Source of the DNA: Desulforapulum autotrophicum HRM2 | Lineage (GTDB): Bacteria > Desulfobacterota > Desulfobacteria > Desulfobacterales > Desulfobacteraceae | Direction: 5' to 3' | NCBI RefSeq assembly: GCF_000020365.1 | Contig: NC_012108.1 | Coordinates: forward strand, 4,162,001-4,226,000 | DNA: 64,000 nucleotides | Shown here: positions 34,355 to 43,143 of the stretch, one piece after another | Position numbering within the stretch: position 1 is the stretch's first letter | How the letters are laid out: every line of letters begins with the position of its first letter | Program-made: the position numbers and the translations under genes | Notes under the pieces: model-generated | Told to the model about the DNA's origin: nothing | Database searches by the model: none | The model's input: the letters and a program-made list of their open reading frames with translations, nothing else

Positions 34355-34381
34355 GACTTTACAAAAAAAAGAAAATATACA
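34353..34381 (+). promoter_or_regulatory. Sigma-70 promoter of the Lrp-lysA pair
   Basis: TTGACT (34353-34358) and TATACA (34376-34381) are separated by exactly 17 bp of AT-rich spacer. Transcription would begin near 34388, giving a ~114-nt leader that contains a REP-like repeat. Confidence 0.65.
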
Positions 34382-34403
34382 CTACACAAAACACGAAATG
34401 AAC

Positions 34404-34463
34404 CCTTTCGTCGTTCGTTGTGGTTAGAGCAGTCACCCTGCTTCGGCCGTACAGGTTATTAAA
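34404..34463. repeat. REP-like palindromic repeat in the Lrp-type gene leader
   Basis: TTTCGTCGTTCGTTGTGG, a short GCAG/CTGC hairpin and GGCCGTACAGGTTATTAAA match the family whose best copies are at 51506 and 51804 (opposite orientation). The 377-bp gap 34124-34501 otherwise holds the two promoters and the operator described separately. Confidence 0.55.
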
Positions 34464-34501
34464 AATTTATTCAAAACCATACGAAGCCCCAGAGGAGCAC
34501 C

Positions 34502-34978
34502 ATGGATGCCATTGATCTTAAAATCCTGAAAATCCTGCAGAACAAGGCCAGAATTCCCAATGTGGAAGTTGCCAGGCAGGTTGGCATGGCCCCGTCTGCC
34601 GTGCTCGAAAGGATCAAAAAGCTCGAACTCCAGGGTGTCATCCAGGGTTACGAGGTTCGCCTCAATCCCGAACGATTCAACCGCTCCCTCATCGCCTTTG
34701 TGACCGTTCGTGTCAGAGAAATCCTTTCTATTCGGAAAACCGGCCGGGAAATTTCCGAGATAGAGGCGGTCCAGGAGGTTCACTTTCTTGCCGGCAGTGA
34801 CGCCCTGATGGTAAAAATACGGGTTTCAACCCCCCAGGAACTTGAGACCCTGCTAATCACAAAAATTGCCGCAATCCAGGAGGTCCTTTCAACAGAGACC
34901 CAGATCGCCCTGTCTACATTTAAAGAGAGCGCCAAAATCCCCCTAAACCCACGATCAAAAAAAAACAAGGAGAATTAA
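34502..34978 (+). CDS. Lrp/AsnC family transcriptional regulator
   Basis: This 158-residue protein has an N-terminal winged helix (DLKILKILQNKARIPNVEVA, VGMAPSAVLERIKKLE) and a C-terminal AsnC/RAM ligand domain with a helix, strand pattern and a GSDALMVKIRV strand. These regulators bind amino acids and control transport and synthesis genes. The neighbouring gene starts 2 nt later and encodes a LysA-like decarboxylase, so the ligand may be lysine or a related amino acid. The tail after ~145 is basic (NPRSKKNKEN). Confidence 0.9.
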   Translation: MDAIDLKILKILQNKARIPNVEVARQVGMAPSAVLERIKKLELQGVIQGYEVRLNPERFNRSLIAFVTVRVREILSIRKTGREISEIEAVQEVHFLAGSDALMVKIRVSTPQELETLLITKIAAIQEVLSTETQIALSTFKESAKIPLNPRSKKNKEN

Positions 34979-34980
34979 AT

Positions 34981-36234
34981 ATGCCCATGTCACCCGATTT
35001 CATACAAAGACTCGACCCTGTATTGGAAAAGGCCAGAAAACATTTTGGCACACCGTTTCACATCTACGACGAAGCCGGCATCCTTGAAACAGGTGCACGG
35101 CTCAAAACTGCCTTTTCAAAGATTCCCGGATTCCGGGAATACTATGCCGTCAAGGCCCTGCCCAACCCCTCAATCATGAAAATCATGCAGGGTCTGGGAT
35201 TCGGGTTCGACTGCAGTTCCACCCCGGAGATCCTCCTTGCAAGGCAAATAAACAGCCCCAGCCAAGACATCATGTTCACCTCAAACAATACCAGCCAGAA
35301 AGATTTTGAAACGGCGTGCATGGACGGCGGGGTAATTCTCAATCTGGACGATATCTCCCTGGTGCCCAAGGTGCCTGTCATGCCGGAACTGATCTGCTTC
35401 AGGTACAATCCAGGCCCACGGCGCGAGGGAAACAAAATCATCGGAAATCCTGTGGAATCAAAATACGGGGTGAGCTACGACCAGATCATCGACGCTTATA
35501 AAGCCGCCATGGACCGGGGAGCAAAGCGCTTTGGCCTCCACACCATGCTTGCCTCAAACGAGCTTGACTACACCTATATGGTCGAGACCACCCGCATGAT
35601 CCTTGACATGGTAAAAATGGTCAGTACTGCCCTGAACATCACCTTCGAGTTCATCAACATTGGCGGCGGCCTTGGCATACCCTACCGGCCGGAAGATAAA
35701 CCTTTGGATATTGAGGCCCTCGGCCGTGAAACCGGTGACCTGCTTGCAAAATTTCAGCAGACCCACGACTGGAGCCCGAAACTGTTCATGGAGAGTGGCC
35801 GTTTTATAACAGGCCCCCATGGCGCCCTTGTAACCACAGTTATCAACCACAAGGATATATACAGGCAATACGTTGGCGTGGATGCCTCCATGTCGGCCCT
35901 CATGCGCCCGGGAATGTACAACGCCTATCACCACATTCACATTCCCGGCAAAGAGCATTCAAAAGACCTCCAAACCGTTGACGTGGTTGGCTCCCTTTGT
36001 GAGAACAACGATAAATTTGCCGTCCAGCGCACCCTTCCCCGAACCGAGGAGGGAGATCTGCTGGTTATCCACGATACCGGCGCCCACGGCCATGCCATGG
36101 GATTCAACTACAACGGCAACCTCAGACCAAAAGAACTGCTGCTCAAAACCGACGGAACCATCGAACTGATCCGGAGGGCGGAACGGGTCGAGGATTATTT
36201 TGCAACCCTTGACTTTGAACCCGACGTCATTTGA
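34981..36234 (+). CDS. lysA: Diaminopimelate decarboxylase-like PLP enzyme
   Basis: This 417-residue group IV (alanine-racemase fold) decarboxylase shows the PLP lysine in YYAVKALPNPSI, the glycine turn INIGGGLGIPY, and a C-terminal barrel with the substrate motif GSLCENNDKFAVQRTLP (Cys and Glu conserved). Two standard motifs deviate: EPGR is MESGR, and GAYG is GAHGHAMGFNYNG. It would convert meso-diaminopimelate to lysine, but these changes leave a diverged LysA or another amino-acid decarboxylase possible. It follows the Lrp-type gene by 2 nt with AAGGAG before the ATG. Confidence 0.75.
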   Translation: MPMSPDFIQRLDPVLEKARKHFGTPFHIYDEAGILETGARLKTAFSKIPGFREYYAVKALPNPSIMKIMQGLGFGFDCSSTPEILLARQINSPSQDIMFTSNNTSQKDFETACMDGGVILNLDDISLVPKVPVMPELICFRYNPGPRREGNKIIGNPVESKYGVSYDQIIDAYKAAMDRGAKRFGLHTMLASNELDYTYMVETTRMILDMVKMVSTALNITFEFINIGGGLGIPYRPEDKPLDIEALGRETGDLLAKFQQTHDWSPKLFMESGRFITGPHGALVTTVINHKDIYRQYVGVDASMSALMRPGMYNAYHHIHIPGKEHSKDLQTVDVVGSLCENNDKFAVQRTLPRTEEGDLLVIHDTGAHGHAMGFNYNGNLRPKELLLKTDGTIELIRRAERVEDYFATLDFEPDVI

Positions 36235-36320
36235 GATTGCAATTGGCCTTAACCTTTTGATATGGGTGTGATACAAGAGCGTTGCGACCAATAATACCAG
36301 GGGGAGGTAAAAGAGACTCG

Positions 36321-37955
36321 ATGAAAATAGCCATGGCCCAGACAAATCCCGTAATAGGCGATTTTGATTTCAACATCCAGGCGATGATCAAACGCGCCCT
36401 TGAGGCACGAGCCCTGGGCTGTGAACTGATCGTATTTCCCGAACTTTCCATATCTGGATATCCGCCCGGAGATCTTCTTGAACGGAATGACTTCATCGAC
36501 AATCAACTCAATGCCCTCCAGGAATTGATCCATTCAATCCGCGGAATCGGGGTGCTGTGCGGGGTTGTCAACCGGGAGATCTGCCAGGGGGAAAGGCGGC
36601 TCTTTAACTCGGCCCTGCTGTTTGAGGAACAAAATATCCTTGCACGGACCGACAAGCAACTCCTGCCCACCTATGACATTTTTGACGAGTTAAGGTATTT
36701 CACCCCGGGTCCCAAAAGTTCATTAATTTCCTACAAGGGGTTAAACCTTGGTATCACCATCTGCGAGGACATCTGGAACGATGAAGCCGGACTGGGGCAG
36801 AAACATTATGACCGCAACCCAGTGGCTGACCTTGCCAGTCTCGGGGCAGATCTGTTCATTAATATAGCAGCCTCACCGTTCCACGGTGGGAAACAGGATC
36901 TAAGGAACACCCTCTTAAAAAAGATTACAGCCCATTACAATCGGCCGCTGATCTTTGTCAACCAGGTGGGCGGCAACGACTCAACCTTGTTTGACGGCCT
37001 GAGCCTTGCCCTGACAGCCCAGGGAGAAGTGGCTGCCAGGGCCATGGACTTTTCAGAAGATCTTGTGGTGTTTGACACAACCACCCAAAAAGGCGACTGC
37101 CATGGGGTATCAACTACGGACGACCAGGCCATTCTCAAAGCCCTTGTCATGGGCACCCGGGACTATGTGACCAAATGCGGATTTAAACAAGCGATCATCG
37201 GCTCAAGCGGGGGCATTGATTCCGCCCTGACCGCAGCCATTGCCGTTGCAGCCCTTGGCAGAAAAAACGTCAAGACGATCTTCATGCCGTCGATCTATAC
37301 CTCAAAACAGAACATTGAAGACACAAAAGCCCTTGCCCTGAATCTCGGCATCTCCTGGCAGTCCATCCCCATAGCGCCCATGTACGACGCCTTTTTAACA
37401 CTGTCAGACACCTTTAATCCCGAAAACCCCGGCATCACAGAGCAAAACATCCAGGCCAGGATAAGGGGAACCATCCTCATGGCATTTTCCAACAAAGAGG
37501 GGTCCATGCTCCTTGCAACTGGCAACAAGTCCGAGATGGCCGTGGGGTATTCGACCCTCTACGGAGACATGTGCGGCGGTCTGGCAGTCATCGGCGACCT
37601 GCCCAAGAAAAAGGTGTATGAGATCTCTCGGCTCATCAACCGGGAAAGGAAAACCATCCCCCTTTCCATCCTTGAAAAGGCCCCGAGCGCCGAGCTTGCA
37701 CCCGACCAGACAGACCAGGACGACCTGCCCTCCTACGATATCATTGACGCCGTAGTCAAGGCCCATGTTGAAGACCACCAGAGCATCGAAGATATGGTGA
37801 CCCAGGGCCTTGATCGATCAACCGTGAATGAGATTGTTCAGCGGATCACCCGGAACGAATACAAGCGATACCAGGCCCCACCCATCCTGAGGGTCACGGC
37901 CAAAGCCTTTGGCGCAGGACGAAGGCACCCCATGGCCCAGCGCTACAGACCCTGA
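36321..37955 (+). CDS. nadE: Glutamine-dependent NAD synthetase
   Basis: This 544-residue enzyme makes NAD from deamido-NAD. The N-terminal nitrilase domain releases ammonia from glutamine, with Glu (LIVFPELSISGYPPGDLL), Lys (RTDKQLLPTYDIFDELRYF) and Cys (LGITICEDIW). The C-terminal synthetase has the ATP PP-loop IIGSSGGIDSALTAAIA and the LLATGNKSEMAVGYSTLYGD block. The ATG at 36321 (MKIAMAQTNPVIGDFDFNIQ) is chosen over a TTG at 36282, because conserved sequence starts there and GGGAGG lies upstream (13 nt before, somewhat far). The first 86 bp after lysA show no strong promoter. Confidence 0.95.
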   Translation: MKIAMAQTNPVIGDFDFNIQAMIKRALEARALGCELIVFPELSISGYPPGDLLERNDFIDNQLNALQELIHSIRGIGVLCGVVNREICQGERRLFNSALLFEEQNILARTDKQLLPTYDIFDELRYFTPGPKSSLISYKGLNLGITICEDIWNDEAGLGQKHYDRNPVADLASLGADLFINIAASPFHGGKQDLRNTLLKKITAHYNRPLIFVNQVGGNDSTLFDGLSLALTAQGEVAARAMDFSEDLVVFDTTTQKGDCHGVSTTDDQAILKALVMGTRDYVTKCGFKQAIIGSSGGIDSALTAAIAVAALGRKNVKTIFMPSIYTSKQNIEDTKALALNLGISWQSIPIAPMYDAFLTLSDTFNPENPGITEQNIQARIRGTILMAFSNKEGSMLLATGNKSEMAVGYSTLYGDMCGGLAVIGDLPKKKVYEISRLINRERKTIPLSILEKAPSAELAPDQTDQDDLPSYDIIDAVVKAHVEDHQSIEDMVTQGLDRSTVNEIVQRITRNEYKRYQAPPILRVTAKAFGAGRRHPMAQRYRP

Positions 37956-38016
37956 TTCACCGGCACACACCCCGGAATTGCAACCTTTTTCCGGCCTCTA
38001 ATGTAGCGTTCCATCC

Positions 38017-38259
38017 GCAAATTTAATTTTAAAAATCAGCATGGTAGAAGACAATCGGTGTCCGTCTGCTGAACCGAGAAAGTCGGGGGATTTTCAGCCA
38101 GGCCAAACCCAAACCGCAAAAACTCGGTCGTTCCTCCCTCAAACAATTTGCGGTTTTATTGGGTTTGCCCTGCCCGAAAATCTGATCCCCTTTGTTTCTC
38201 AATGTTCAGCAGACAGTCACCGATTGCCCCCCAATAAAACGAACTAAAATTAAATTTGC
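38017..38259. repeat. 243-bp palindromic element with 15-bp perfect terminal inverted repeats
   Basis: The ends are GCAAATTTAATTTTA (38017-38031) and its exact inverse TAAAATTAAATTTGC (38245-38259). Inside, CAATCGGTG...CTGCTGAAC pairs with GTTCAGCAG...CACCGATTG. A third helix AAACCCAAACCGCAAA / TTTGCGGTTTTATTGGGTTT carries a 26-nt apical loop (38121-38146). It contains no significant ORF and looks like one long hairpin, MITE-like. The 445-bp gap 37956-38400 otherwise holds the repeat pair at 38265-38398. Confidence 0.75.
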
Positions 38260-38264
38260 TGGCA

Positions 38265-38398
38265 TTTCATGCTTTGTTGTACCCGGCAGGGTATGACCGT
38301 TTTGTGAATACACCGACAGCAGAGCCTCCGTCGGGGGCGGCATGATACCACTTTCGTCGTTTGTTATGCCCACCAGGCCATGGCCGTTCTATAAACCT
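38265..38398. repeat. Two REP-like palindromes with a small hairpin between them
   Basis: The first copy (38265-38308) reads TTTCATGCTTTGTTGTACCC, GGCA, GGGTATGACCGTTTTGTGAA. The second (38350-38398) reads TTTCGTCGTTTGTTATG through CCGTTCTATAAACC. A CCGAC/GTCGG hairpin lies between them. The right end stops 2 bp before the stop codon of the enoyl-CoA hydratase gene. Confidence 0.6.
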
Positions 38399-38400
38399 GC

Positions 38401-39123
38401 CTAATCCTGAACAAACAGATCAAGGGCCTCGATGAACGGTGGGTCTTCCTGCTCCATGGTTTCAAGGATGGCCTTGTGCATGCGGCGCTTGTGCTCACCA
38501 AAGATGCCCCGTTTCTTGTTAAACCCCCTTGCAAAGGCCATGGCCTTTTCCATCATCTCCTCCTGGTTGCTGCCTGCTTCCTCGATGACATGGTGCAACA
38601 GCAGCTCATCCGCCGTCACCCGTTCACCCGTCAGCTTCATCCGATTGAACAGGTATTCGGGAAAAGCCTTTCGCACAAAGGCGATCATGCCTGGAAGAAA
38701 AGGGATACCCAGGTCCACCTCGGGAAAGCAGAAAAAGCCCCTGTCTGACTTCATGAACCGGAAGTCACAGGCGCAGGAAAGGATGGCTCCGTTGCCAAAG
38801 GCGTGCCCGTTGATGGCGGCAATGACCGGGACGGGCATGGTCAGAAGTCGCTTGAAGATTCGGTTCATTTCAAACATAAACGTCTTGATATTTTCAAAAT
38901 CTTTTTTAGCAAAACAGCTGCCCAGCCAATCCACATCAATACCCTGGGAGAAATTTTTAACATCCATTGAGGTGAGAATAATGGAACTGATATCCTTATC
39001 CTCAAGTATGGTGTCAAAAACGTCGTTCATTTGCTGTGCAAAAACAAGGTTCTGCCGGTTGGCCCCGTTGTTCATGGAAATTACGGCAACCGTCTCTTTT
39101 TTTTCCCACTCAATAACCGCCAT
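38401..39123 (-). CDS. Enoyl-CoA hydratase/isomerase family protein
   Basis: This 240-residue protein has the crotonase fold. The oxyanion-hole segment is INGHAFGNGAILSCACDFRF. A conserved Glu is in FCFPEVDLGIPFLPGM, but the other catalytic Glu of true enoyl-CoA hydratases is not obvious (the position in HAFGNGA is not acidic). An isomerase or another crotonase reaction is therefore as likely as hydration. No other fatty-acid genes are next to it. A GGAGA site precedes the ATG. Confidence 0.8.
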   Translation of the reverse strand: MAVIEWEKKETVAVISMNNGANRQNLVFAQQMNDVFDTILEDKDISSIILTSMDVKNFSQGIDVDWLGSCFAKKDFENIKTFMFEMNRIFKRLLTMPVPVIAAINGHAFGNGAILSCACDFRFMKSDRGFFCFPEVDLGIPFLPGMIAFVRKAFPEYLFNRMKLTGERVTADELLLHHVIEEAGSNQEEMMEKAMAFARGFNKKRGIFGEHKRRMHKAILETMEQEDPPFIEALDLFVQD

Positions 39124-39301
39124 GGTCTTCTCCTTTTCTTTTCCAGGTTTCTCAGCAACTCCAGATCCGATTTAAACGATGCAGGCGTCAGTCGGTGTCC
39201 TCCACAATTAGAATTACTGCTCTTTTTTGTAGACTCATTTTTCCTGATATGGTAGCGAGTAGAGGAACCAGACGACCCGAACATACAGACAAGGACAATG
39301 A

Positions 39302-40135
39302 ATGCTTATCAAATGCTGGGGCTCCCGGGGGTCCACTCCCATATCCGGGAAACAATACCTCAAATACGGCGGAGATACAACCTGCATTCAGGTGACAGCC
39401 CAAAGCGGAGAAACCCTGATCATTGATGCTGGAACCGGGATTCGTGAATTAGGTGAAAGCCTTGGCAACAAAGCCAACTGCTATCTTATTCTGACCCATG
39501 CCCATTTAGACCATGTGGCGGGATTTAATTTTTTCAAACCCCTGTTCCACAGCGACTCGGTGGTGGAAATCCAAAACAGCTGCTTTTCAGGCGTCACCGT
39601 TGAAAATATTCTCAATACCCTCATGTCCCCTCCGCTGTTTCCCATCACCCCCAAGGATCTCAAGGCCACGGTCAGGTATCGAACCGATCTGACCGGAACC
39701 TTTTCCATTGGAAGCCTGACTGTTGAAACCATTGCCCTGAGCCACCCCAACGGCGGGTTTGGCTTTCGGGTCACAGAGGCCGACAGGCGTTTTGTCTTTC
39801 TGACAGACAACGAAATCGGGTTTGACCATGGGGGAGGGGCCGGTTTTGACGACTACATCTCTTTTGCAAGGAATGCAGACCTGCTCTTCCACGACGCTGA
39901 ATTTACACCGGATGAGTACCGGCTACGAAGGGGATGGGGCCACTCCACCTATATCGAGGCCCTTGACCTTGCCCTCCGATCGGGTGTAAAGCGCCTGGGA
40001 TTATTCCACTTAAACCAGAACCGAACCGACCGTCAGATGGATCAGATCCAGGCCGACTGCCGGTCACGGATAAAAGCAGAGGGGTCAACCCTTGACTGCT
40101 TTGCCGTTGCCTGCAACATGACGTTTACCCTTTGA
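39302..40135 (+). CDS. Metallo-beta-lactamase fold hydrolase
   Basis: This 277-residue protein shows the metal ligands HAHLDH (LILTHAHLDHVAGF), an Asp in FLTDNEIGFDHGG, and a C-terminal His (LFHLNQNRTD). The N-terminus (MLIKCWGSRGSTPISGKQYL, YGGDTTCIQV) resembles the GSRGS-type phosphodiesterase/lactonase subfamily. The substrate is unknown. The ATG at 39302 has AAGGA seven bases upstream. The 3' end overlaps the convergent DUF6178-like gene by 11 nt. Confidence 0.82.
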   Translation: MLIKCWGSRGSTPISGKQYLKYGGDTTCIQVTAQSGETLIIDAGTGIRELGESLGNKANCYLILTHAHLDHVAGFNFFKPLFHSDSVVEIQNSCFSGVTVENILNTLMSPPLFPITPKDLKATVRYRTDLTGTFSIGSLTVETIALSHPNGGFGFRVTEADRRFVFLTDNEIGFDHGGGAGFDDYISFARNADLLFHDAEFTPDEYRLRRGWGHSTYIEALDLALRSGVKRLGLFHLNQNRTDRQMDQIQADCRSRIKAEGSTLDCFAVACNMTFTL

Positions 40136-41864
40136 GGAAAAAATCGGTTACAAACCTTGATTCTAAATCATCGGCCGCCACCGCGCCATACTCCTTTCCA
40201 AGCTGGTCAAACATTTCCGTGACCCAATCGCCCAGATCCCGGGTCAACCGATCCTGGTCAATTCCCGTTGCCTGGGCAATCCAGCCGGTAAAATCATCCC
40301 GTTTAAATTCATCGATGGTTCCAGGTTTTTCCCCAGAAAACAGCTCCACAAAAAAGGGAAGGAACACAGATCGTTCAATGGGTTTAAACATGACGTCAAG
40401 CCCCAGACGATCCCTGGCCCAGAGGGTAAAAATAATGGGCTTAAAGGTAAGGCTTGCCTGGGCAATACCCGTAAGATCAGGATCCAGACCTGCCATCACC
40501 CCGTCAATTGCAATGATTTGGCCAAGCGCTTTGTCCGTGGCCGCAATTTCCCCGACAGAGCCAAAGGGCCGATAAAGCACCCCGGTTTGGTAGTTGTCAA
40601 AGAACAGCGGCCGATCCAGGAGCAGCCCACCCAGAACGCCAAGCCATTGTTCACCGAAAAAATGTAGGGGAAGATCATTTTTGGCAAGCCAGCTTTGATC
40701 ATACCAGCCTTTGGCACGGGTTTTCAGGGTCAAGCAGGCCCTTGAAGCAACCCGGAAAATATCGGCCAGATGGTATCGGGCAATGATGGCGGCCCCTTCC
40801 CGGGGAGTGCAGTCAGACAGATCCCCATGGATGACTTCCATGCCAAGGCTTAAAAACGCACACCCCTTTTGAACCAGCCGTTCAAGATCCTGCCGCTCCC
40901 GGACCACCCCGCCGTCGGCCGAAGAGAGCCGATTCACAAGCCCTGAAAGTTCTGCCTGGAGGTTGAGCAGTGCAGTCTCATTAACCGCTGTAAGGGAGCG
41001 GGCAAATAGATTATCCGCCCCCACCAATGACGAAAAGTAGAGGGGCGGCAGGGGATAGTCTCCGCCATAGAGTGTTTTTTTAAGCTCTTTTACCGGCCTT
41101 GGCACAAGGGAATCGACATCTTTTGGCTGATAAATACCCACGGCTTCATGGTGGGGAAGGAAGCCTTTTTCAGCCAGCCGAAAGACCTTGAGCCGGAGTT
41201 CTTCCTCCTCAACCTCCGCCGGAATGACGGTACCTGTTTCAAGGAGCAGGGCATGGGAAACAGAAAGATCCATGTCAGCCACCTTGTTGAGCATTGCCAT
41301 GATCAAAGTCTCGGCCCGTGCCCTTGCCTGTTCAACCTCAGCACCCCCATCCTGGTCAAGGATCTGTTGGGGGATTTCCGGAAATCTGACATAAAACAGA
41401 TTGTCAATGGTCTGGAAATCGTCGGGAAAGTCAGACGGATCTTCATTCTCTTCAAGGAGTCTGACCTCCATGTTCTTAAAAAGATAGAGCTCAAAAAATT
41501 CGGTTTTTTCCAGAATCATCCACCGCACAAGCCGTTCCGGATCAGCCGCAAAAAGAAGCGACAGCATCTGGGTCACCATGGGCATGTCGACTCTGTCCCC
41601 CTCCCAGGTTTCAATATCAAGGAGGTACTCCCACTGGTCAAACGAGGCAAGGGCCAGGGCCGGCAGGAAATCATGGGGCCCGATGGTGTGCATGAGAAAG
41701 TGAAGATCCTGATCGGGAAAACTTTGGACAAGGGCGGCAGGCGTTGGTGAGCCAAGAATCGCGTCCAGTGCCTGTTGTGATTCAGCTGCCAGAATATCAC
41801 TGCGGATTGCGGCCAGGTGCCGCTCTTTTTTGATCTGGTTTACCAGCTTATAATTGTCTGTCAT
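40125..41864 (-). CDS. DUF6178-like protein of unknown function
   Basis: This ~579-residue cytoplasmic protein has no membrane segment or signal peptide. It resembles the DUF6178 family of sulfate reducers by general length and the pattern of helical segments (LHFLMHTIGPHDFLPALALA, FDQWEYLLDIETWEGDRV). That match is from memory and was not searched. The ATG at 41864 (MTDNYKLVNQIKKERHLAAI) is chosen for the GGAGAGGGG upstream over a GTG at 41891. It overlaps the end of the AmpG-like gene by 17 nt, suggesting cotranscription. Confidence 0.7.
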   Translation of the reverse strand: MTDNYKLVNQIKKERHLAAIRSDILAAESQQALDAILGSPTPAALVQSFPDQDLHFLMHTIGPHDFLPALALASFDQWEYLLDIETWEGDRVDMPMVTQMLSLLFAADPERLVRWMILEKTEFFELYLFKNMEVRLLEENEDPSDFPDDFQTIDNLFYVRFPEIPQQILDQDGGAEVEQARARAETLIMAMLNKVADMDLSVSHALLLETGTVIPAEVEEEELRLKVFRLAEKGFLPHHEAVGIYQPKDVDSLVPRPVKELKKTLYGGDYPLPPLYFSSLVGADNLFARSLTAVNETALLNLQAELSGLVNRLSSADGGVVRERQDLERLVQKGCAFLSLGMEVIHGDLSDCTPREGAAIIARYHLADIFRVASRACLTLKTRAKGWYDQSWLAKNDLPLHFFGEQWLGVLGGLLLDRPLFFDNYQTGVLYRPFGSVGEIAATDKALGQIIAIDGVMAGLDPDLTGIAQASLTFKPIIFTLWARDRLGLDVMFKPIERSVFLPFFVELFSGEKPGTIDEFKRDDFTGWIAQATGIDQDRLTRDLGDWVTEMFDQLGKEYGAVAADDLESRFVTDFFLKG

Positions 41865-43143
41865 CGTTGCTATCCCCTCTCCATGGTGCACATTTCATCA
41901 AAAGAGCCATTCCGGGCACGGCTGCCACGGTACATAAAACAAAAAAACCCACCCATCCCAGGTGGATCGCAAAATACCCCGTTGGGGCTGCTGCAAGGAC
42001 CCGGGGAACCCCCATGAGACTGGACAGAAGGGCATACTGGGTTGCGGTGAACCGCCGGTCAGTCATGGACGCCATAAATGCCACATAGGCAGCCGTTCCC
42101 ATGCCACTTGAAAAATTTTCAAAGGCAATCACCGAGGCCAGCATGGGAAGGCTGTGGCCCACAAGGGCAAGCCCTGCAAACCCGGCCGTTGACAGGGCCT
42201 GTAAAACACCAAAGGCCCACAGGCTCCGGTTAATGCCAATTCTAATCATCACAAAGCCCCCTGTAAAGGCCCCTATAAGGGTGGCCCAGAAACCAAAGAG
42301 CTTGACCACGGTACCGATCTCAGACATGGAAAACCCGGTGTCCAGATAAAACGGGGTTGTCATGGCGCTGGCCATGGTGTCGCCGATCTTGTACAGAACG
42401 ATGAACAGCAGGATGACAAGGGCACCGTCCCGGGAGAAATACTCTCGCAGGGGTTCCACAACGGCCCTTGCAAGGGTGGCAGGCCTGCCGGGGACCTCGG
42501 TGGGCTCAGGGGTCAAAAGCGTGACCACAAGGCCGGGCACGAGACAGAGGGCCATGATAAGATAAACCATGGAAAAGGGAATGTGATCAGCCAGGATAAG
42601 GCCACCCCCCGAGGCCAGGAGCATACCGGCCCTGTAACCATAGATGTACATGGACGAACCAAGGCCAAGTTCGGCATCGGTAAGATCCTCCCGCCTGTAG
42701 GCATCCACCACAATATCCTGGGATGCACTGAAAAAAGTAACAAAAAAAGCAGCCACAGCCACAAGCCAGGGGGCCCGTGCAGGCGCTGTGAACCCCAGTC
42801 CGGCAATGGCCACAATGAGCAGCGCCTGGGCCAGGGCAAGCCACCCCTTTCGCCGGCCGGCAGGGGAAAGGGTAAACCTGTCAAAAACAGGGGCCCAGAG
42901 AAACTTCAGGGTATAGGGCAGCCCCACCAGGGAAAAAAGACCGATGATTGAAAGATCCACCCCCTCTTTTTTCATCCACGCCTGGAGTACGGAAATGGTC
43001 AAGAGCAGGGGAAGGCCACAGGAGAATCCCATGACCATGGCCACGGCCATTTTTCTGCCAAAAACGATCCGGCCCCCAGACGGTGCCCCCGGGGGTGCCG
43101 GTTTCGACACCGGCCTAGATGCGGCCGATACAGGCATCGACAT
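41848..43143 (-). CDS. AmpG-like muropeptide permease (MFS)
   Basis: This 431-residue MFS transporter has about 12 transmembrane segments. It carries the AmpG-family features GFSCGLPLLLTISVLQAWMK near the N-terminus, FSASQDIVVDAYRREDL in the middle and GMGTAAYVAFMASMTDRRFT near the C-terminus. AmpG imports peptidoglycan fragments for cell-wall recycling. It overlaps the radical SAM gene by 29 nt; GAGGTG precedes the ATG. The assignment to muropeptides is inferred from the motif pattern. Confidence 0.8.
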   Translation of the reverse strand: MSMPVSAASRPVSKPAPPGAPSGGRIVFGRKMAVAMVMGFSCGLPLLLTISVLQAWMKKEGVDLSIIGLFSLVGLPYTLKFLWAPVFDRFTLSPAGRRKGWLALAQALLIVAIAGLGFTAPARAPWLVAVAAFFVTFFSASQDIVVDAYRREDLTDAELGLGSSMYIYGYRAGMLLASGGGLILADHIPFSMVYLIMALCLVPGLVVTLLTPEPTEVPGRPATLARAVVEPLREYFSRDGALVILLFIVLYKIGDTMASAMTTPFYLDTGFSMSEIGTVVKLFGFWATLIGAFTGGFVMIRIGINRSLWAFGVLQALSTAGFAGLALVGHSLPMLASVIAFENFSSGMGTAAYVAFMASMTDRRFTATQYALLSSLMGVPRVLAAAPTGYFAIHLGWVGFFVLCTVAAVPGMALLMKCAPWRGDSNDDRQL

